Shown here: positions 6,512 through 10,001 of the stretch, one piece after another
Position numbering within the stretch: position 1 is the stretch's first letter
Layout of the letters: every line of letters starts with the position of its first letter
Assembly: GCA_012735355.1 (NCBI GenBank)
Contig: JAAYHP010000332.1
Span: forward strand, 1 to 10,001
Length of the DNA stretch: 10,001 bases
Source: Lysinibacillus sp.
GTDB lineage: Bacteria; Bacillota; Bacilli; Bacillales_A; Planococcaceae
Reading direction: 5' to 3'
The notes under the pieces: generated by a model
Database searches by the model: none
What the model saw: only the letters and a program-made list of their open reading frames with translations
Told to the model about the DNA's origin: nothing
Position numbers and translations under genes: made by a program

Positions 6512-6518
6512 TAAAGGG

Positions 6519-7163
6519 GTGTATCATATTTTCCAAGAACTTATAAAGAAGTACGGAAAAATGGTCATTGCCCCAGGAATCCTTTGTGTAATCATCCTTA
6601 TTTATATCCTTCAACAAAACAGTTCAGAAGAAGCTGAACTCATATCAACTATTCCTCAACAACAAATTCTTTCTATTGAAAATGAAGCACTTCATACCGT
6701 GGAACAAGAAATTCCAACGAAAGTGATCGTTGATGTTAAAGGTGCGGTACATTTTCCAGGTGTATATGAACTTTCAAGCGACGATCGAATTATCGATGCC
6801 ATTCAAATGGCAGGTGGTTATTTAGAAGATGCGGACACGAAATATATTAACCATGCCCAAAAATTACAAGATGAAATGGTTATTTATATTCCAAAAAAAG
6901 GCGAGTCCTTTGAAGAACCTCCATCTGCTCAATTTATCACTCAAGTATCATCTACTAGTAAACAAGACAACAAGGTAAATATTAATACTGCCGATGAATC
7001 TGAGCTCACCACATTATCCGGAATTGGACCATCAAAAGCTAAAGCCATCATCCAATATCGAGAAGAGTACGGTCCTTATAAAACGATTGAAGAGTTAAAA
7101 AATGTTTCTGGAATCGGTGAAAAAACCTTTGAAAAATTAAAAGATTCCATTACTGTCAAGTAA
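6519..7163 (+). CDS. comEA: competence protein ComEA, membrane-anchored DNA receptor
   Basis: ComEA binds incoming double-stranded DNA on the outer face of the membrane and passes it to the ComEC channel. Numbered from GTG 6519 (214 residues), residues 15-31 are one hydrophobic N-terminal anchor. A polar linker follows, then an SLBB domain (about 68-125: VIVDVKGAVHFPGVYEL... AGGYLEDAD) and a second linker. The C-terminus has two helix-hairpin-helix motifs (VNINTAD 153-159, LSGIG 166-170, VSGIG 196-200). The start is uncertain. AAAGGGG overlaps the GTG, but it stands 8 bases before an in-frame ATT (6528), which would give 211 residues; the first ATG is 6561 and would remove the cytoplasmic residues. 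comER, found before comEA in B. subtilis, is missing. Genes comEB and comEC follow. Confidence 0.93.
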   Translation: MYHIFQELIKKYGKMVIAPGILCVIILIYILQQNSSEEAELISTIPQQQILSIENEALHTVEQEIPTKVIVDVKGAVHFPGVYELSSDDRIIDAIQMAGGYLEDADTKYINHAQKLQDEMVIYIPKKGESFEEPPSAQFITQVSSTSKQDNKVNINTADESELTTLSGIGPSKAKAIIQYREEYGPYKTIEELKNVSGIGEKTFEKLKDSITVK

Positions 7164-7226
7164 AGCTATTTTCATTGTTTGATTTTTCAACTACACTATT
7201 TATAGAATATATTTGGAGGTAATCAT

Positions 7227-7790
7227 ATGGAGCGGATCACTTGGGATCAATATTTCATGGCACAAAGTCATCTGCTTGCACTTAGAAGCACTTGTACGAG
7301 ACTGAGTGTCGGAGCAACTATCGTGAGAGAAAAACGCATCATCGCAGGAGGTTATAACGGCTCCATATCGGGGGATGATCATTGTATCGATGAAGGATGC
7401 TACATGAGAGACAATCATTGTGTACGCACGATTCACGCAGAAATTAATGCGTTATTACAATGCGCAAAATACGGTACTCCAACAAATGGTGCAGACATTT
7501 ATGTTACCCATTTCCCATGTTTACAATGTTCGAAAGCAATTATTCAATCGGGCATTAAAAATGTATATTATGCAAACGATTATAAAAACGACCCTTACGC
7601 TATCGAACTATTTGAAAAAGCGGGAGTAAACGTCGTACATGTTCCTTTCAATAAAGGGAAAATTGATTTTTTACAAAAGGAAAAATATCAACTAACGAAT
7701 GAACTTTTGGACAAGCTACGTCAAGCTGGCATCAATGAAGAGGAAATGACTTCATTTGAAAAGAGGGTGAAGGAGTTATTTGATATTTAA
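7227..7790 (+). CDS. comEB: dCMP deaminase ComEB
   Basis: The product deaminates dCMP to dUMP, supplying thymidylate synthesis. It lies in the comE operon, but in B. subtilis ComEB is not needed for transformation. The 187-residue protein has the zinc-dependent deaminase signature: H70-A-E72 (zinc ligand and proton shuttle) and P-C98-L-Q-C101. A Cys/His-rich stretch, HCIDEGCYMRDNHC (52-65), is the usual second metal or allosteric loop of dCMP deaminases. The extended, partly charged C-terminus from about residue 145 resembles Bacillus ComEB. ATG 7227 follows GGAGG (7215-7219) with a 7-base spacer. Its stop overlaps the comEC start. Confidence 0.95.
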   Translation: MERITWDQYFMAQSHLLALRSTCTRLSVGATIVREKRIIAGGYNGSISGDDHCIDEGCYMRDNHCVRTIHAEINALLQCAKYGTPTNGADIYVTHFPCLQCSKAIIQSGIKNVYYANDYKNDPYAIELFEKAGVNVVHVPFNKGKIDFLQKEKYQLTNELLDKLRQAGINEEEMTSFEKRVKELFDI

Positions 7791-10001
7791 ACATAAATGG
7801 ATTTACTATGCCTTGTCGGTTCTCATCGCTTCTATTAGTGCCCATGAGTCGGCTTGGCTTTTATTTTTATTATTCCCATTAGTCATTATCGCTATCGTTA
7901 AAAAGTTTTCGATTGTACACAAACTCTCTCTTGTAATCTTCTGCATTGCTTGCTTCTGTTATTTTTCCTTCCAGCTACAAAACATAGAGAAACCGGTTGA
8001 ACTTCCGACTACACTTACATGGACTAGTGAATATAAAATCAATGGGAATATGCTTCGCGGGTTTATGAAAGATTCGGATGGTCGAAAAGTATATGTACAG
8101 TATAAGTTTCAGTCTGAAGAAGAAAAATTACAGTTCGAATCAACTTCACTTGTAGGAAAGAGGTTTTTTATAGAGGGCGAATTGGTTGAACCGGCAAGAC
8201 CAGCCCATGCCTATAGTTTTCGAATGACATCTTATTTAAAGAGCAAAGGGGCAAAAGGCGTTGTTGAAATTGTCAGTTTAAAGTATGTCGGTACGAAAAA
8301 GGGCATTATCGAACAAATTAGTGTTAAACGCTTTTTATTACAAAAGCATATAGAAGAAACTTTTCCAGAAAGTTTATTTGCAGAAGCAGAGGCTTTAATA
8401 ATTGGTTTACAAGACCATGTGGATGATGAAATGAGGAGAGCCTATCAAAAATTAGGTATTACCCATTTATTTGCGATTTCTGGATTGCATATCGGAATTT
8501 TATCCTTCTTATTTTACGAAGGTCTCCTTCGTTTGAACATCAGGAGGGAATTTGCAACCATTCTTTTAATGATTGTTTTACCTCTATATGCAATATTAGC
8601 TGGTAGTGCTCCTTCTGTTTGGCGTGCCGTTATTGTCGTAGAATTAATTATAATATCGAAATGGAAACGTCAGCTCTCAATTGACGATGCCTTAGCAATT
8701 AGTTTCATTGGATTCGTGCTTGTCGAGCCTTGGGTAATATATCAGATCGGATTTCAATTATCCTATTTAGCGACAGCGAGTTTAATATATTCCAGCCGTT
8801 TTTTAAGTTCGATCGCTTCTTGGTGGAAACAATCATTTTTCATTACTTTTGTTTGTCAATTGATTGTTTATCCTTTGCTTCTTTTCCACTTTTATGAACT
8901 TAGCATTTCCTCGTTTATTGTAAATATAATATATGTGCCTCTATTTTCCTTCATTATTATTCCTATCAATATTTTATTACTTATTTTTTCTTTTCTTCCA
9001 AGTTCAATTGTGAATATCGTGTTTGCCATTTATGAACCTTTGCGACTTCAAATAACGAAAGGGACATTTTTCCTTCAATCGTTACCATACCAAATGTGGA
9101 TTCCTGGAAAGCCAACGTTATTGAACATCTTTATTGCTTATGTCAGCGTATTCGTTACCTTTTATTTCATAGATATGCGGGAGAAATGGTGGAAAGTTGT
9201 CCTTGTATTAATGCTTCCAGTTGTGTTTCTCCAATTCCAATGGAAAATGAATCCCCATCTCGTCATTTCTTTCGTCGATGTAGGGCAAGGAGATTGTATT
9301 GTCATTGAATTACCTTATCGCAGAAAAGTATATGTAATAGATTCAGGAGGTGTACTTCGCTTTCAGCAAGAAGCATGGAAAGAACGAAGAACACCATATG
9401 AAGTTGGGAGACAAGTTGTCGTTCCTTATTTGAAAGGAAAGGGGATATCGACGATTGATAAACTCATTTTATCCCATGCAGATAGCGACCATGTGGAAGG
9501 AGCAGAAGAAATATTAAAGGAAATTCGTGTAAAAGAAATTCATGTAACTCCATCTTCTTTAATGAAACCAGTGATGGAGGATTTATTAAATGAAGCAAAA
9601 CAACAAAAAGTTCCTATTAAAGAACAAATTGCAGGGGAAGCTTGGCATGTTGGAGATGTGAGCTTTCAATATGTGTGGCCTTTTGACACAGAATATGAAG
9701 GGAATAACGATTCCCTCGTACTTTATTTAAAAAAGAATGACTTTGAAGCATTGTTTACCGGCGATTTAGAGAAGGAAGGGGAAGCGGAGTTAATAGAAAG
9801 GTTTTCTTCATTATCAAACATCGATTTATTAAAGGCGGGTCATCACGGCAGTAAAACGTCGAGCAGTGAAGAATTTATTCAAAAACTAATGCCGATTATT
9901 ACGATTTTTTGTGCAGGGGAAAATAATCCTTTCGGCCATCCCCATGAAGAGGTGTTAGAAAGATTTCAACGACTTGGATTAAAAACGATTACTACCGGCG
10001 A
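7780..10001 (+). CDS. comEC: DNA uptake channel ComEC/Rec2, N-terminal 740 codons (3' end outside window)
   Basis: ComEC moves single-stranded DNA across the cytoplasmic membrane in natural transformation. The frame is open without a stop from TTG 7780 to the window end; I read every codon. The TTG has AAGGAG (7770-7775) 4 bases upstream and lies 11 bases inside comEB. Residues about 1-65 hold hydrophobic helices, then a DUF4131/OB-like region to about 170. The Competence domain starts near 208, with THLFAISGLHIGIL (228-241) and many transmembrane segments to about 485. The C-terminal metallo-beta-lactamase-like domain follows: FVDVGQGDC (498-506), HADSDH (566-571), NNDSLVL (642-648), FTGD (659-662) and AGHHGSKTS (686-694). 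B. subtilis ComEC has 776 residues, so only some 35 are missing. The nuclease-type metal ligands are all kept, which suggests a functional gene. Confidence 0.95.
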   Translation, partial: MIFKHKWIYYALSVLIASISAHESAWLLFLLFPLVIIAIVKKFSIVHKLSLVIFCIACFCYFSFQLQNIEKPVELPTTLTWTSEYKINGNMLRGFMKDSDGRKVYVQYKFQSEEEKLQFESTSLVGKRFFIEGELVEPARPAHAYSFRMTSYLKSKGAKGVVEIVSLKYVGTKKGIIEQISVKRFLLQKHIEETFPESLFAEAEALIIGLQDHVDDEMRRAYQKLGITHLFAISGLHIGILSFLFYEGLLRLNIRREFATILLMIVLPLYAILAGSAPSVWRAVIVVELIIISKWKRQLSIDDALAISFIGFVLVEPWVIYQIGFQLSYLATASLIYSSRFLSSIASWWKQSFFITFVCQLIVYPLLLFHFYELSISSFIVNIIYVPLFSFIIIPINILLLIFSFLPSSIVNIVFAIYEPLRLQITKGTFFLQSLPYQMWIPGKPTLLNIFIAYVSVFVTFYFIDMREKWWKVVLVLMLPVVFLQFQWKMNPHLVISFVDVGQGDCIVIELPYRRKVYVIDSGGVLRFQQEAWKERRTPYEVGRQVVVPYLKGKGISTIDKLILSHADSDHVEGAEEILKEIRVKEIHVTPSSLMKPVMEDLLNEAKQQKVPIKEQIAGEAWHVGDVSFQYVWPFDTEYEGNNDSLVLYLKKNDFEALFTGDLEKEGEAELIERFSSLSNIDLLKAGHHGSKTSSSEEFIQKLMPIITIFCAGENNPFGHPHEEVLERFQRLGLKTITTG

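Noticed and set aside
6487..6515. TTGACT-17-TTTAAA as a sigma-A promoter for comEA
   Set aside because: Transcription would begin near 6522, after the ribosome site and the GTG, so it could not make a translatable comEA message.
9096..9308. 70-codon plus-strand frame within comEC
   Set aside because: It lies wholly inside the continuous comEC frame, which carries conserved motifs on both sides.
1..10001. CRISPR arrays, tRNA/rRNA genes, insertion sequences, phage or defence genes
   Set aside because: I saw no repeat-spacer pattern, no cloverleaf or rRNA sequence, and no transposase, integrase or defence domain; almost all sequence is accounted for by conserved chromosomal genes.

Overview
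The window is a low-G+C, spore-forming, competence-encoding Bacillaceae chromosome segment. This rests on protein families and gene order: a pro-sigma-K gene beside the yqeG-yqeH-aroE-yhbY-nadD-yqeK-rsfS-yqeM cluster, then comEA-comEB-comEC, which is the layout known from Bacillus subtilis and relatives. The species cannot be named from the sequence alone. Shine-Dalgarno sites are strong, and non-ATG starts are common (sigK, yqeG, yqeM, comEA and comEC).

Layout. Bases 1-120 hold the 3' end of mtnN (MTA/SAH nucleosidase). A 31-codon single-pass membrane peptide gene follows (197-292) and ends at a good intrinsic terminator. sigK runs on the minus strand (387-1112). It is uninterrupted, with no skin-like element, and has a convincing sigma-E-type promoter in the divergent gap. 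From 1385 to 6449 lies one tightly packed plus-strand operon: HAD phosphatase YqeG, 30S-assembly GTPase YqeH, shikimate dehydrogenase AroE, CRM-domain ribosome-associated protein YhbY, NaMN adenylyltransferase NadD, Ap4A hydrolase YqeK, ribosome silencing factor RsfS and methyltransferase YqeM. The genes overlap or sit tens of bases apart, and no terminator is visible between them. After a short gap containing a perfect 13-bp inverted repeat come the DNA-uptake genes comEA (SLBB + helix-hairpin-helix DNA receptor), comEB (dCMP deaminase) and comEC (membrane channel plus metallo-beta-lactamase domain), the last cut by the window end. B. subtilis has comER on the opposite strand between yqeM and comEA; it is absent here.

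How the genes fit together. The operon couples ribosome maturation and silencing (YqeH, YhbY, RsfS) with cofactor and nucleotide metabolism (NadD, YqeK) and aromatic biosynthesis (AroE). The com genes form the inner-membrane part of the transformation machinery. sigK is transcribed away from both and belongs to late mother-cell sporulation.

What stands out. The clearest anomaly is an in-frame TAG (2848-2850) in yqeH, after which 51 well-conserved C-terminal codons continue in the same frame. Secondary points are a SigK more divergent than expected, an unusual comEA start region where a strong Shine-Dalgarno points at ATT, the inverted repeat before comEA, and the small membrane peptide. I see no previously undescribed multi-gene system; this is mostly core chromosome.
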